This document shows positions 47,454 to 58,708 of a stretch of DNA of 64,000 bases, piece after piece; position 1 is the first letter of the stretch, and every line of letters begins with the position of its first letter. The notes below the pieces were generated by a model, which had not been told where the DNA came from, searched no databases, and saw nothing but the letters and a program-made list of their open reading frames with translations. Location of the stretch: positions 13,993,017 through 14,057,016 of the forward strand of contig NC_084587.1 in the NCBI RefSeq assembly GCF_033807715.1, written 5' to 3'. The position numbers and the translations under genes were made by a program. Origin of the DNA: Cololabis saira (taxonomy: Eukaryota > Chordata > Actinopteri > Beloniformes > Belonidae).

Positions 47454-48222
47454 CAGAGCTGGGTAGAGTAGCCAAAAATTGTACTTAAGTCAAAGTACTG
47501 TTACTTCAGAATAATACGACTCAAGTAGAAGTAAAAAGTAGTCATCCAAATAATGACTTGAGTAAAAGTAAAAAAGTACTTGGTGAAAAAACTACTCAAG
47601 TATTGAGTAACTGTTGAGTAATGTCTGATTTATGTTTTTAATACAACCATTCAAACAGACAAAAGTACAAAATAATCATCTTCAGACACATTAAATCAAT
47701 AAATAAAATAAATGTAAAAAAAATAGCTTAAATTAAAATAAGCTTAAAGTAAATTCAAGTACTTTAATAAATAATAAAAGAATATAAAAAGAATAAAAAA
47801 AAGAATAATAAAATAACAGAATAAAAAAATAAATTAAGCACAAGTAGCACAAAATTTCAAGCCTTTGTACTTTTCTTTTTTAACCAGGTAGAACTAGAAC
47901 AAGCCCATGAACTCATAGAAACTCTGTGTGTTTAAGTCTGTGTAAATGTGACAAAACATGCAAAAACAAACATTTTTCCCAAAGAATCACCCAGTGATGT
48001 CATGAGATTGACGCGTACGTGGATAAAAGGGATAAAAGAAAAGTAACAGCTCAACGTAGCCTAATGTAGCGGAGTAAGAGTAACAGTTTCTTCTTCACAA
48101 ATCTACTCAAGTAAAAGTAAAAAGTATAGTGATTCAAAACTACTCCTAAAAGTACAAAATTTCCCAAAATTCACTCAAGTAAATGTAACGGAGTAAATGT
48201 AACTCGTTACTACGCACCTCTG
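47454..48222. mobile_element. hAT-type non-autonomous transposon
   Basis: Ends CAGAGCTGGGTAG and CTACGCACCTCTG, with perfect 8-bp duplication ACTAGTGG (47446-47453, 48223-48230). The 769-bp interior is AT-rich with many ACTCAAGTAAAAGTA-type motifs near both ends. Same general type as the element at 45462 but a different family. Confidence 0.95.
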
Positions 48223-48230
48223 ACTAGTGG

Positions 48231-49768
48231 GCAGTGCTGAGTACAATGAAAGAAGCAGGTTCAGAGAACATGGCGACGGTGGAGGAGATCATGATAATGT
48301 ACACCCTTAGAAAGAAACGTAAAAAGTAGTAAACGACCATTAAATACATCGCACCTTGTGGACGGAGAATTCCTCTTCTTTTCTGGTTTGTTCCTTTTCC
48401 TTTTCATGTTAGCTATTCTGCTCAACACTGCCCCCCCGCAGTGTCCGGGGTTTTTCTCTGTTTGCTGAACCACGCCACGGATCCACAAGGGCCCTGAAAA
48501 AGGGCCGACTGACGGACATAGACCACGCAGGACACGGACAAAAGCCTCTATCCGACTGCGTATCCGTCTTTTGAGTCAAGCATAAATGGGCTTTTGGACT
48601 AATTTGTTTTGAGAAAAAAGAACCAAGAGGGAAGAAAGTCCCGTCAGTTCATCCTCTGCACTTTGAAAGAAAGGCCTTTGGTTTGGTCGTTTGTTCAGTT
48701 CATCAGACTGCTTCTTGTTTAAATAATACTTTACATTTTTTTGCCCAGTTCAAATTAATATTCGCTGTCAAGTGATTCAGATTCATAATCGTGATTAATA
48801 GCATGTAGTTAATTGTGATTCATTGCAAATGTAATTACTCAAATTATTTATTGAAAGCTCAGCTAAATGAGTTTTTTACTGATACATTTTCACCATCCAG
48901 ATGTTCTCTAGCCACCCAACCATTTTCCCTTTAAGAAACAAAATCACCTATAATGTGTCTCTTTTATCTTAAACGCCCAAAACACTGTTAACTCCACGTA
49001 ACTGTTGGTCATATCCTTCTTTTAAAGAGTGCATAATCCTGCCTGAATTGGTTAAGCAACATCGTGAGTCATATAAAAAAAAAGAACAAAACTCGAGCAA
49101 ACATTTTTCCTGCTGAAAAGTCAGTGACAATATTTCTCTTAATGTTGTTGTTGGGGCAAGCATAATCCTCTTTCAGCCTCTTTTTGTTCGTCAAATAGCA
49201 CGATGTACCTCCTGAACAAATTAGACTGGTTTATTGGCTATGTCCTAATTCAGGGGCTGCAGCTTTGGCAGGGCGCAGCCTACATGGGCGGATCCTTTGA
49301 AGATCCAAGCTGAGCATTGGTGAAATGAGGCAGTCTAGCCTCAGGAGAACTTCCTGTTTATGTCACCAGCGCTGGGCTGTCATAAAGACACGCTGACAGC
49401 CGCATGTTCTCATCTGTTGGTAAGATGGAGCCAGAAATTCTTATCTCACTAGTTTATAATAAAAACAAACTGGCACTAATTGCCTGTCCCAGCGTTTCAT
49501 TTCGGGCAGAGACAGGATTCGAGGACACAAGCCGTGTCCACCAACTGCCAGAAGCACAACAACACTTGGATGCGAAACGCCCGCCTGATCCAGCCTTTTT
49601 ATCCACAGATTTGGAGGAGTATTTGAAATTGCACAGTGGGCTTTATGCTGCTGTGACACAGCCGGGGATTCAGATTGAGTCTTTGAAAGATGCAGCCCCT
49701 GAACTGAAATATGCATTGACGTTCAAAAGCTGGTGCCCACTCTTTTAATCCCAAGGTTTTAAATATAC
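48231..49768. other. Non-coding stretch
   Basis: Includes a 114-codon plus-strand open frame (49404-49748) with no recognised domain or ATG context. The segment at 48480-48570 resembles repetitive DNA but I could not find its ends. Confidence 0.4.
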
Positions 49769-49776
49769 CTGCATAC

Positions 49777-50507
49777 TAGGGCTGGGGATCGATTCAAATG
49801 TCAAGAATCGATTCGATTCCGATTCTTAAGATTCAGAATCGAGATTTGATTCGAGATTTGATTCGATCCGATTCGATTCAATTCCAATATTGATTTGGAT
49901 TAGTGTTATTAAAACTGTTTTTTGAGCTGTTGCATGAATTATATGACTGTAGTTATGCAAAATATGAATAATAGTATTATATTGAGATTAAACAGCAAGT
50001 ATTGGCAGCTAATGATGCTGTAAGGACCAATCAGCTCCCAGAATGCTGATAGAACTGCTTTCACAATCATCGTGGGTCAGAATTACCAAACAGATCCAGG
50101 GCAGCAAACAGACGGATGAAATCGGTTTTATTTTTTCCCACATTCCGTTTTTATTTGTTCCATTTTCGGTCTATTTTGGTTTTTAATTTTTGAGCATTTG
50201 GTTTTTAGCAGTTTTTGCAAATGTAACCCCAAGACAGTATATAAAGTAATGAAATATAGACAATTTATGCAATTATAACCTAACACTTTAATGTTTTCAT
50301 ACTTTTAAACATATTTAAAGGCAAAAACATGGCACCAGTTATTCTCGTGTCCAACAAAACCGTCCTTTGAATGTAATGATGAAAAAAAAAAAATACATAA
50401 ATAAAAAGAAAAAAAAAAATCGATCTTTAGACATATGAATCGATTTTTAGGAATTAATATGAGAATCAATTTGGAATTGGGAAATCGATTTTTTCAACAC
50501 AGGCCTA
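49777..50507. mobile_element. hAT-type non-autonomous transposon (GATCGATTC family)
   Basis: Begins TAGGGCTGGGGATCGATTC and ends AAATCGATTTTTTCAACAC then AGGCCTA. The 8-bp duplication CTGCATAC is perfect (49769-49776, 50508-50515). Subterminal regions carry clustered ATCGATT motifs. 731 bp, no coding frame. Confidence 0.93.
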
Positions 50508-50515
50508 CTGCATAC

Positions 50516-52983
50516 ATGAATAAAAGAAAAAAAAAATACGCCATGACTCCAAAACCTTTTGACATTTGTGTCCTGATACGTGAAACTCTCAAATTAACTG
50601 TTAGAGGGTTCCGACTCCTGAACGCGACCGTAGCTATTGTCTTGTCCGGTGATGGATTTTAAGCATCCAGCACTAAATAACCTCAGACACTGCCTGAAAC
50701 AAGATGCTCTCTGCTTCAGCTTACTCGTGTAAACAACTACAAATGTGCTGTCTGTACACGTGGTTGTGTTTGCGCACATCTCTCTCTTTGTGACGCTCCT
50801 TCAGTTGACGTCACTCCATAGAGGCCATAACTCATGACTCACGGCTGAGAAAAGGAAAGGAGATAAATGAATCGTCCCAAGGTCACACCTGACCTTCTGG
50901 ATCTGTGTGGTTGATTTCAAATGAATTCCTGTTGTGCTGTAGATTAGACAACAGAATTAGATGTAATCATTTCTGTGCATCACAAACAACTTTTCAAATC
51001 CCTTTGAATTATTTTCAAATTCCTACTTAATCCCTAAACATCTGGACACTAATATGGCATTTCTGCAGGAAATGTTCCAATGCATCATTACACCAAGTCA
51101 TTGCATCATTTCCTGTTGACACACTTCAAGTATGACATATGGAGACCATTAAAATGTGGAAAGAAAGGAGAAAGTATTTGGAGGGGGCTCGGGGAGGAGA
51201 GGTGTGCGTGGGGGGGGGGTGTTAAACATTTACTCAAGGAGAAGTCTGAAGTGAAATTGTTTCCCACGTTTCCTACACACGTGCACTCATGGGTTGACAG
51301 AGCGAGGAGGAATAAAAATACTTGTAAATACAGGCCAGAGAGCACGTTCATGCCTGACAATAAAAACAGAAAAAGAAGTAGCTTCAAATAAAAACCCCTC
51401 GGAGGAATCTGAGTAGGAATTCAGGCATAGGAGAAGTTATCTTACAAAGTCCAAAATACATCTGCGGTAATTTAGCCATTTGCACTAAGTGGTGGAGAAA
51501 AAAGGCTGGAGTTAGCCTAAAGCCCCTAATCCTTGACCAGCACAGACCATGGGTGGTCACACACACGCACACACACGCGCACGCACACACACACGCACGC
51601 ACACACTTACTTCACACGCACGCACACACTTACTGCAGCTGCGGTGCGGGGGTCAGGGGTGGGCCAGTGACAGGCTGGCAGCGTTGTTGAGCAAGGGGCC
51701 ACATGCCAATGGCTTGCTTCATATCTAAGATTACCTCACACGGAAAAGCATGTGCACACACAGCCACACACAAGGCAGGCTCCATCAGTCAGAAAAAAGA
51801 ACGATATTGGTCTCTGAGGCAAGGTATCAAGTGTCAGAACATTTTATGGACTATCACGTCACAGAAACTTTAAATGGATTAGCTTGTTAAATTATTTAAG
51901 TTAAGTCAAGTCTGCTTTGCAAGCATGCATTGAACTACTGCTTGGAACAAACTTTATACAAGAAATGTATGGAAATTTTTAAAAGATTGCAAATTCTAGT
52001 TGAGGTCCTGAACTTTGCATAAATACCAAATATCCACTGAAGATTTGAAATTGCGAAAAATGATCCTGGAACTTTTCTATGCAGACCTCAAGTTTTCTAC
52101 GAAACTTGTTTTCTAAGAAACGTGATGTCTTGTTGAAATATCTGTACTAAAGCAGAGTGATTTGTGGGAAAATCTACTTTACTCAAGCTCCAGCTTCAGT
52201 AATGACGATAATAACCATATGTTGGATAATCGTGCCTCAAATGCTTGCAGGCTTCTAAACGCCCATGTGTAAGGCAAGCACATACCATACCCCCCCGTTC
52301 CCTAAACCACCCACCTCCATTATATTAGTGGCAGTAAATGAGGCAGCTGATGCCGTTCTGCAGTCTAAAAAGCCCCAGTGGACACTTGACATGAGCTGGA
52401 CACCCCCACACTGTGGCAACCTGTACTGTGGGATGCCAAGTGGAGGGCAGGCAGGCACAAGGAAAATATGTGCTCCTCTGAAACCATTCATGCACTCTTT
52501 TCTAGGGTTCCTCACTAACATTTTTATCCTTTTAATTGCTATCACAAGGGGAAGCAGGACATTGTGCAGAGTTGAGATTTCCTCTGGTTGTAACTGACTT
52601 CAAGGGTCATTGATAGGAACCCCTGGTGTGGTGTTTACTCAGTGGCAAAGGCTCACGCAAGTCAACAGAATGTACTTAGTGCTGACCGGAGAAGCCACAC
52701 ACACATCCCATTGTTGACTGAAGTGTGGATTGATGGCTAGTTTTTCTGAGTTTTATTGCGGATGAAACCTAATTTACAAATTGATAATGGAAGTTTTAGG
52801 ACACCAATAAAAGTCAAGAAATCTGTGTGACAAATCCAAACATCAACTGGTCCAATGTTGTTAAAATCTGCACGAATGTAAACACGGTCCCTTTCCTAAA
52901 TGCTGCAAACCCATTCAATTCATACTAATCTGATATGCTCATTTTTAATGAAAAGGACACAAGTATTTCACTTGTAGAAAGAA
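50516..52983. other. Non-coding stretch with CA-rich microsatellite
   Basis: Contains an impure (CA)n/(CACG)n tract at 51558-51633 and a G9 run near 51210. Open frames at 51080-51391 and 52265-52597 show no recognisable domain and have overlapping frames on the other strand. No gene supported. Confidence 0.45.
51558..51633. repeat. Impure (CA)n microsatellite
   Basis: CACACG/CACACA repeats broken by TTACTTCACA. Confidence 0.95.
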
Positions 52984-52986
52984 CTG

Positions 52987-53763
52987 GGGCCGGATTCACC
53001 AATATGTTCTTAAGAACGATCTTAAGAAATGTCTTAAGATCTAAAATTAAGAAGTTCATAAGAAAGTTCTTAAGTGCAATTCCTCAATATTTTCTTAAGA
53101 ACCGTCTTAAGAACTGTCATTTCTTACGAATGTCTTATTTTTCCTACTTAAGAACTTCTTAAAATATGTCATTGCATTGCACGCGCCAACAAACAACATT
53201 TATACAGGTAGTTTGCGTCTTAACCGTCAGTCACTCACTAAACATGGAGAAGGAGAAAAAGAGATGCAGGAACTTTTCAAGGCAGGAGCTTGAGGTTATG
53301 ATGGATGAGATTAATGTGCGAAAAAAAATACTATTGGGGAAAATTAATAATAATTAACTACCACGCTAACTAACATGCTAACAAACAGTTAACAGGCTCT
53401 TTGTGTAATTAATTACAACGTATATCCTCAAACTATGACCTACTAGTCTAAACTTGTCTAAAATGTGTTGAAAAAGGTGATATTAGAGGCTTACCTTTTC
53501 ACAGAATAAATTTTAAGACAGGTCAAGGTTGTCTTAAAGTTAAGAAAAAAGTCAAGAACAAATTTGAGAACTTTTATTTCAAGAATACCATTTATTCTTA
53601 AGTTTTTTCTTAAGAAGAAACTTAAGAAGAAAGTTGAGAAAATACTTAAGAACTTTTTTGGAGAATATGACTTCTTGTCTTTTTTCTTCTTAAGACTGAA
53701 CTCAAGAAAAAAATTACACTTAGGAAGATTTTTTTTCTTAAGAATGTTTTGTGAATCCAGCCC
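52987..53763. mobile_element. PIF/Harbinger-like non-autonomous element
   Basis: Ends GGGCCGGATTCACCAA and GTGAATCCAGCCC are inverted repeats, flanked by CTG on both sides (52984-52986, 53764-53766) as a 3-bp duplication. Subterminal regions are full of TTCTTAAGAA motifs. The middle retains part of a Myb/SANT-like protein (53244-53357), the accessory DNA-binding protein of Harbinger elements. No transposase is present. The CTG duplication differs from the usual TWA. Confidence 0.82.
53244..53357 (+). pseudogene. Truncated Myb/SANT-like protein of Harbinger type
   Basis: A 37-codon frame starts at ATG 53244 with MEKEKKRCRNFSRQELEVMM and goes on with a basic-helical stretch (VRKKILLGK). This pattern, a basic start, NFS/NFT, ELEVL-like helix, then RKKILFGK, is the start of the Myb/SANT-like domain common in fish Harbinger second proteins. 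It stops after about half of the first domain, so it is a remnant and not a working gene. Recognition is by eye. Confidence 0.6.
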
Positions 53764-53766
53764 CTG

Positions 53767-54320
53767 AATTGTTTCTAAAATTCAGTCGGGCTCTGGTCAT
53801 TGTTTTTTGGAAATTGTTTTAAATGGCACCAAATGATGAATTTGTTACATCTTATCTTAAAGATACCACAAATGAAAAATGACTGACTACTTGTTTGTCT
53901 TAGCAACGATTAGCATTTCCACCTATCACCCTCCTTAACATAATGGTGGACTGAACACACCTTCAATAAGCAAGAAGACTCCCCGACAGCAGTGTCTTTC
54001 TCCAAAAGGGCGTAAAACACCACCACACCCAAAAACAGCTCAAGGGTGGCTCAAGGAGCACAAAAAAGGGGGGGGCAAAGGGCCTGACCTGTACTTGAAA
54101 CTCTCCCAATCTGATTTAACATCTGCAGGCTTGGTCTAAACAAGCCCGATCTACTAAGGCTCCATCCAGCAGTGGACAGGAGCCACAGCAGCTGCTGCCA
54201 GTATCCTGGTGCCAAACCTCAAAGGAGAGTCCTATAGCTGCGTCAGAGGGAGCGGATGCGTCAGAGCTGTTCTGGCGGCATGACAGTGGTTTTAATGTTA
54301 GGTTCAATCAGTGTACATTG
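53767..54320. other. Non-coding stretch
   Basis: No repeat ends or gene seen. A G-rich run occurs near 54067. Confidence 0.4.
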
Positions 54321-54494
54321 CTTTACACTAGGGATGGGCGGTATGGACTAAAAAATGTATCACGATAATTTCCGGCATTTATCCCGATAACGATTAAAAA
54401 ATACCAATTCAACTCCACCTTTTCAACTATAAATCTATCTCGCTCACAGATCCGCCATGTTTGTTACACAAATCGTCATCAACGGGAATTTATC

Positions 54495-54622
<128 letters not shown>

Positions 54623-54630
54623 AGGCTAAT

Positions 54631-55230
54631 TTCCTTCCTTCCTTCCTACCTTCTTTCCTCCTGCTCTCTCCTGCCCTCTTCCCTTCCTCTTTTCTCCCTT
54701 CCTTCCTCCTTTCCTTGTTTTCTCCCTTCTCCCCTTTCCTTCCTTCCTTCCTTCCTTCCTTCCTTCCTTCCTTCCTTCCTTCCTTCCTTCCTTCCTTCCT
54801 TCCTTCCTTCCTTCCTTCTTTGTTCCCTTCCTTCCTTCTTTCCTCCTGCTCTCCTTCCTTCTTTTCTCCCTTCCTTCCTTCCTTCCTTCCTTCCTTCCTT
54901 CCTTCCTTCCTTCCTTCCTTCCTTCCTTCCTTCCTTCCTTCCTTCCTTCCTTCCTTCCTTCCTTCCTTCCCTCTCCTTCCTTCTTTTCTCCCTTCCTTCC
55001 TTCCTTCCTTCCTTCCTTCCTTCCTTCCTTCCTTCCTTCCTTCCTTCCTTCCTTCCTTCCTTCCTTCCTTCCTTCTTTTTTCCCTTCATTCCTTCTTTCC
55101 TCCTGCTCTCCTTCCTTCTTTTCTTCCTTCCTTCCTTCCTTCCTTCCTTCCTTCCTTCCTTCCTTCCTTCCTTCCTTCCTTCCTTCCTTCCTTCCTTCCT
55201 TCCTTCCTTCCTTCCTTCCTTCCTTCCTTC
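54631..55230. repeat. (CTTC)n compound microsatellite
   Basis: About 600 bp of CCTT repeats with recurring interludes such as TTTCCTCCTGCTCTC and CTTTTCTCCC. The long Leu/Pro/Ser/Phe frames through it are artefacts. Confidence 0.98.
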
Positions 55231-55240
55231 CCGTACATTG

Positions 55241-55265
55241 TGGATTTAACGCAGAACCATAAATC
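55241..55265. repeat. Fragment of the palindromic repeat family
   Basis: TGGATTTAACGCAGAACCAT followed by AAATC resembles the right end of the fold-backs at 44144 and 56891 (TAACGCGGAACCATAAATCA). A small remnant inside the hAT element. Confidence 0.5.
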
Positions 55266-55393
55266 ATTTTTACACAAAAACTTTGTCAAAGGGAATTTAT
55301 CGTTTTTACCGCGAGATGACAAATTCTTATCGTGAGGAATTTTTTGGACGGTATATCGTGAACGGTAAAATATCGCCCATTCCTACTTTACAC

Positions 55394-56362
55394 CCCTTTT
55401 GCTTTGAGGGTAAAAGTGTGAAATACTGTAGAAAATATATAAAAATGGCCGTGCATAAATATTTCCCTGTCAGTGTCAACAGTTCAACAACAATTATATT
55501 GTCACGTCTCCATGGGAATGTCTCTATAAGCTTGGCTCATCTATCTACTGGGATTTACGCCAGTCACTCTGGGAAGAAATGTTTCGACTCTAAAGCTGAA
55601 CGGGTTTTACTGGTGAACAATAATCTGTAAAATGATCAGACTGTACCACAAATGCTCAGTTTGTTGCGATATGGGATTTGACCGGGTCATTTCAAGACAT
55701 TTACATGTTCTCTTTTAACTCTTTTAACAACATATGCCCTTTAAACATGCAAACTGGTGTTTGAATCGATTGTTTGAATGAAGTCTGAATGGGGGAAAGA
55801 GCTCGGGTGTTGTTTTAGCAGGGAAATTGTGACTCACTCACTTTATTGTTTTACTCGCCCATCTTCCTACTCTGGAACTGAAATGGGTTTTTCTCAGGAA
55901 TTTTCCTTTATTTCCTAAATCTCGTAATTCTCAATTACTCAATTTGAGGACAATGAGAAGTTTCGCATGAAGGAGAGCGTTTTATTTTATGGCCAAAAAG
56001 GTCAAATTTCCTCTTATCTGTCTTCTTATCTTATTTCCAATTACACGATTGTAGAGTTTCCCAGATGCCTTTTTGTTTTTTTTAATCTAATTTAAGTATT
56101 GACTTTGCTATACTCTTTCATAAAGTGGACCTTTTGTGTCAGCCTTAAAGGAGCATTTCAGGTCCTACGAAGTTGCCTTAGACCTATTTTTATCTCTCCG
56201 AGTAATTCCCTCTGTGCATGCCTCATGACTTTTGGTGGTCTAACCTTTCTTGGCAGAAGAAACCGATGTCACCAGGTTTCTTTGTATAAAGGCCAGGGTC
56301 TTTGTCTATTTCCACTGCAAGGGGTTCTTGGCATTAATTTTGGACTGTTGTTTGTAGGAGAC
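55394..56362. other. Non-coding stretch
   Basis: Unique-looking, with no transposon ends or supported exon. Confidence 0.4.
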
Positions 56363-56520
56363 TTGGGCCCCGTTTACACGGAGCAAAAACGGAGGCGTTT
56401 TCATGCGTTTTGGCCGTTCGTTTACACGAAAACGCAGCTCAAAGTCACCAAAAACGATCATTTCTGAAAACTCCGGCCAAAGTGGAGATTTTCGAAAACT
56501 CCGTTTTCACGTTTGCGTCT

Positions 56521-56697
56521 AAACAGAGGAAAACGGAGGAAAACGGAGGAAAACGGAGGAAAACGGAGGAAAACGGAGGAAAACGGAGGAAAACGGAGGA
56601 AAACAGAGGAAAACAGAGGAAAACGGAGGAAAACGGAGGAAAACGGAGGAAAACGGAGGAAAACGGAGGAAAACAGAGGAAAACGGAGGAAAACGGA
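56521..56697. repeat. 10-bp minisatellite (AAACGGAGGA)
   Basis: About 18 tandem copies with a few AAACAGAGGA variants. It grew from a motif of the host element: copy 1 has a single GGAGGGAAACGGAG at this place (near 43490). Confidence 0.96.
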
Positions 56698-56890
56698 AAT
56701 TTAAGCTTCAGAACGTCACATTATGCACCAGAAACTCACCAGCGTCATGTGTGCGACCTGTGTTTACAATTAGTTTCGCCACCGTGAATATTTTCTTGTA
56801 TTTTACCTGTTTTATATTCTAAAGTCACACTTAAAAGTAACTCCACTTCTCTGTCACTCAAAACGAAAGACTCGTTCCGTCTTGGAAGTA

Positions 56891-57035
56891 AAGCCTGAAT
56901 TATGGTCCCGCGTTAAATCGACGCAGAGCCTACGGCGTACGGTACGCGGCGATGCGCGCCGTACGGTGTGCGTCGCCGCGTACCCTACGCCGTAGGCTCT
57001 GCGTTGGTGTAACGCGGAACCATAAATCAGCCTTA
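56891..57035. repeat. Palindromic insertion inside GGCC element, copy 2
   Basis: Long near-perfect fold-back. AAGCCTGAATTATGGTCCCG pairs with the right end (CGGAACCATAAATCAGCCTT), and ACGCAGAGCCTACGGCGTA pairs with TACGCCGTAGGCTCTGCGT. Intact arms of about 65 bp would make a strong cruciform. It sits at the same place as in copy 1. Confidence 0.85.
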
Positions 57036-57202
57036 GCTGGAAGTTACACGTGTCATTTGTTGATGTTTTTTCCAGGATTCTGATTGGCTGGCATGACGTT
57101 AACAGCGTTTTCATGCGGGTCCGTGTAAACGAGGATATTTTTGAAAACGTAGAGGGGAAAATATCAGTTGTAAATACCCGGCTACGTGTAAACGTGGCCT
57201 TG

Positions 57203-57936
57203 GTCTTATGTCCTAATTACCATAGGTATTATTGTGACTTGTTTTATTTTTCCACAATAGCCTCATTTTCCATCCATCCAATCTAATTCCTCTTCCTGCT
57301 TAATCCAATGCAGGGCCACACGGTCTGCTGTAGTCTATCTCAGCGCTCTATAGGCCAAATGCAGGGTTGCCAGTCCATGACAGGGCCTTATTGTAATACC
57401 CCACAATGTATCCTGGAACACATACATGGATACATTCTTACCACTTTTCTTACCACTTTTATCTAATCAGTTTTATAAATATAATCATACTACAAAAGCG
57501 TTCTTTGATTTATTCGATATTAACCGCTTCAGATAAGTGCAGTTGCATGAGGTATAGTATTCATGCAGATTTAAAGTCCAGCTAAGAAAAGGAGGGATTC
57601 GATCCAGTTTAATTCACTCATGGTTTAATATGACATGGTGCAGAAAGTATGTACCCTGGGCCAAGCGAGTCAGTACGCTGTTAGTGTGTTTATTAGTCAA
57701 ACGCTCCGGTGCACAGTGCATTCCTTTTCTGCAAGAGTTACAATTTCTCAGTATACTGTATATGAGTCAGATTCTGTCGAGACAAAATGGGAGTCAGAGT
57801 TCTGCACGTTTGTCTGAAATTAGAGGGATTACCCCTGGAATGAATGAACGTCCGATTGTCTGTCATATCAACAGGTAAACAGGTACAAGTGTTTGTGCAC
57901 CATTCCACAGTAATTGACAGTTGTGCAGTTTCTACG
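57203..57936. other. Non-coding stretch
   Basis: No gene or repeat ends seen. An 82-codon open frame (57630-57878) has no recognisable domain. Confidence 0.4.
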
Positions 57937-57944
57937 CTCTAGAT

Positions 57945-58700
57945 CAGGGGTCGGCAACCCAAAATGTTGAAAAAGCCATGTTGGACCAAAAACGCAAAAA
58001 ACAAATATGTCTGGAGCCGCAAAAAATGAAAAGTCTTGTATAAGCCTTAGAATGAAGGCAACACATGCTGCATGTTTCTATATTAGTTATAACTGGTGGA
58101 AGATTTTTTTTTCATTATGCACTTTGAGAAAAAAGTCGAAATATCGAGAAAAAAGTTGAAATTTCGAGAAAAAAAGTTGAAATGTCGAAAAAAGTCAAAA
58201 TGTCGAGATTAATGTTGAAGTACAATCTCACGAAAAAGTCGAAATGTTGAGGAAAAAGTCAAAATTTAGAGAAAAAAGTCGAAATGTTGAGAAAAAAGTT
58301 GAAATGTCGAGAAAAAAGTCGGAATGTCGAAAAAAGTCAAAATGTCGAGATTAATGTTGAAGTACAATCTCGCGAAAAAGTCGAAATGTTGAGGAAAAAG
58401 TCAAAATTTAGAGAAAAAAGTTGAAATGTTGAGAAAAAAGTTGAAATGTCGAGAAAAAAGTCAAGATTTCGAGAAAAAAATCTAAATGTCGAGATTAAAA
58501 AGGAAAGGAAAAAGGAAGAAAAAAGAAAAAAGGAAAAAAAGAAGAAAAAAAAGAGAAAAGAAGAAAAAAAAGAAAAAGGAAAAAAAGAAGAAAAAAAAGA
58601 AAAAAAAAAGGTCAAACATTTTTTAAAAAGCTCCAAGGAGCCACTAGGGCGGCGCTAAAGAGCCGCATGCGGCTCTAGAGCCGTGGGTTGTGGGTCCCAT
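57945..58700. mobile_element. hAT-type non-autonomous transposon
   Basis: Begins CAGGGGTCGGCAACCC. The right end has GAGCCGCATGCGGCTCTAG, then GGGTTGTGGGTCCCAT, a decayed inverse of the left end. 8-bp duplications CTCTAGAT (57937-57944) and CTCTAGAA (58701-58708) differ at one base. The interior is dominated by tandem repeats. Confidence 0.85.
58118..58500. repeat. ~18-20 bp tandem repeat GAAATGTCGAGAAAAAAGTC
   Basis: Imperfect copies of AAAAAGTCGAAATGTCGAG inside the hAT element. A larger duplication is visible: the segment from about 58194 (CAAAATGTCGAGATTAATG) recurs from about 58337. A purine-rich low-complexity run follows to about 58608. Confidence 0.9.
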
Positions 58701-58708
58701 CTCTAGAA

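Larger units (their letters stand above)
56366..57199. mobile_element. GGCC-ended TIR element, copy 2 (3-bp duplication)
   Basis: Ends GGCCCCGTTTACACGG and CGTGTAAACGTGGCC, flanked by TTG on both sides (56363-56365, 57200-57202). 834 bp. It matches the copy at 43373 but lacks the LINE-like insert and has gained a 10-bp minisatellite. Confidence 0.87.

Noticed and set aside
49404..49748. 114-codon open frame as a gene
   Set aside because: No recognised domain, and a 91-codon frame lies on the opposite strand; not supported.
52265..52597. 110-codon open frame as a gene
   Set aside because: An overlapping frame of similar length lies on the opposite strand; no domain, no splice context, low-information composition.
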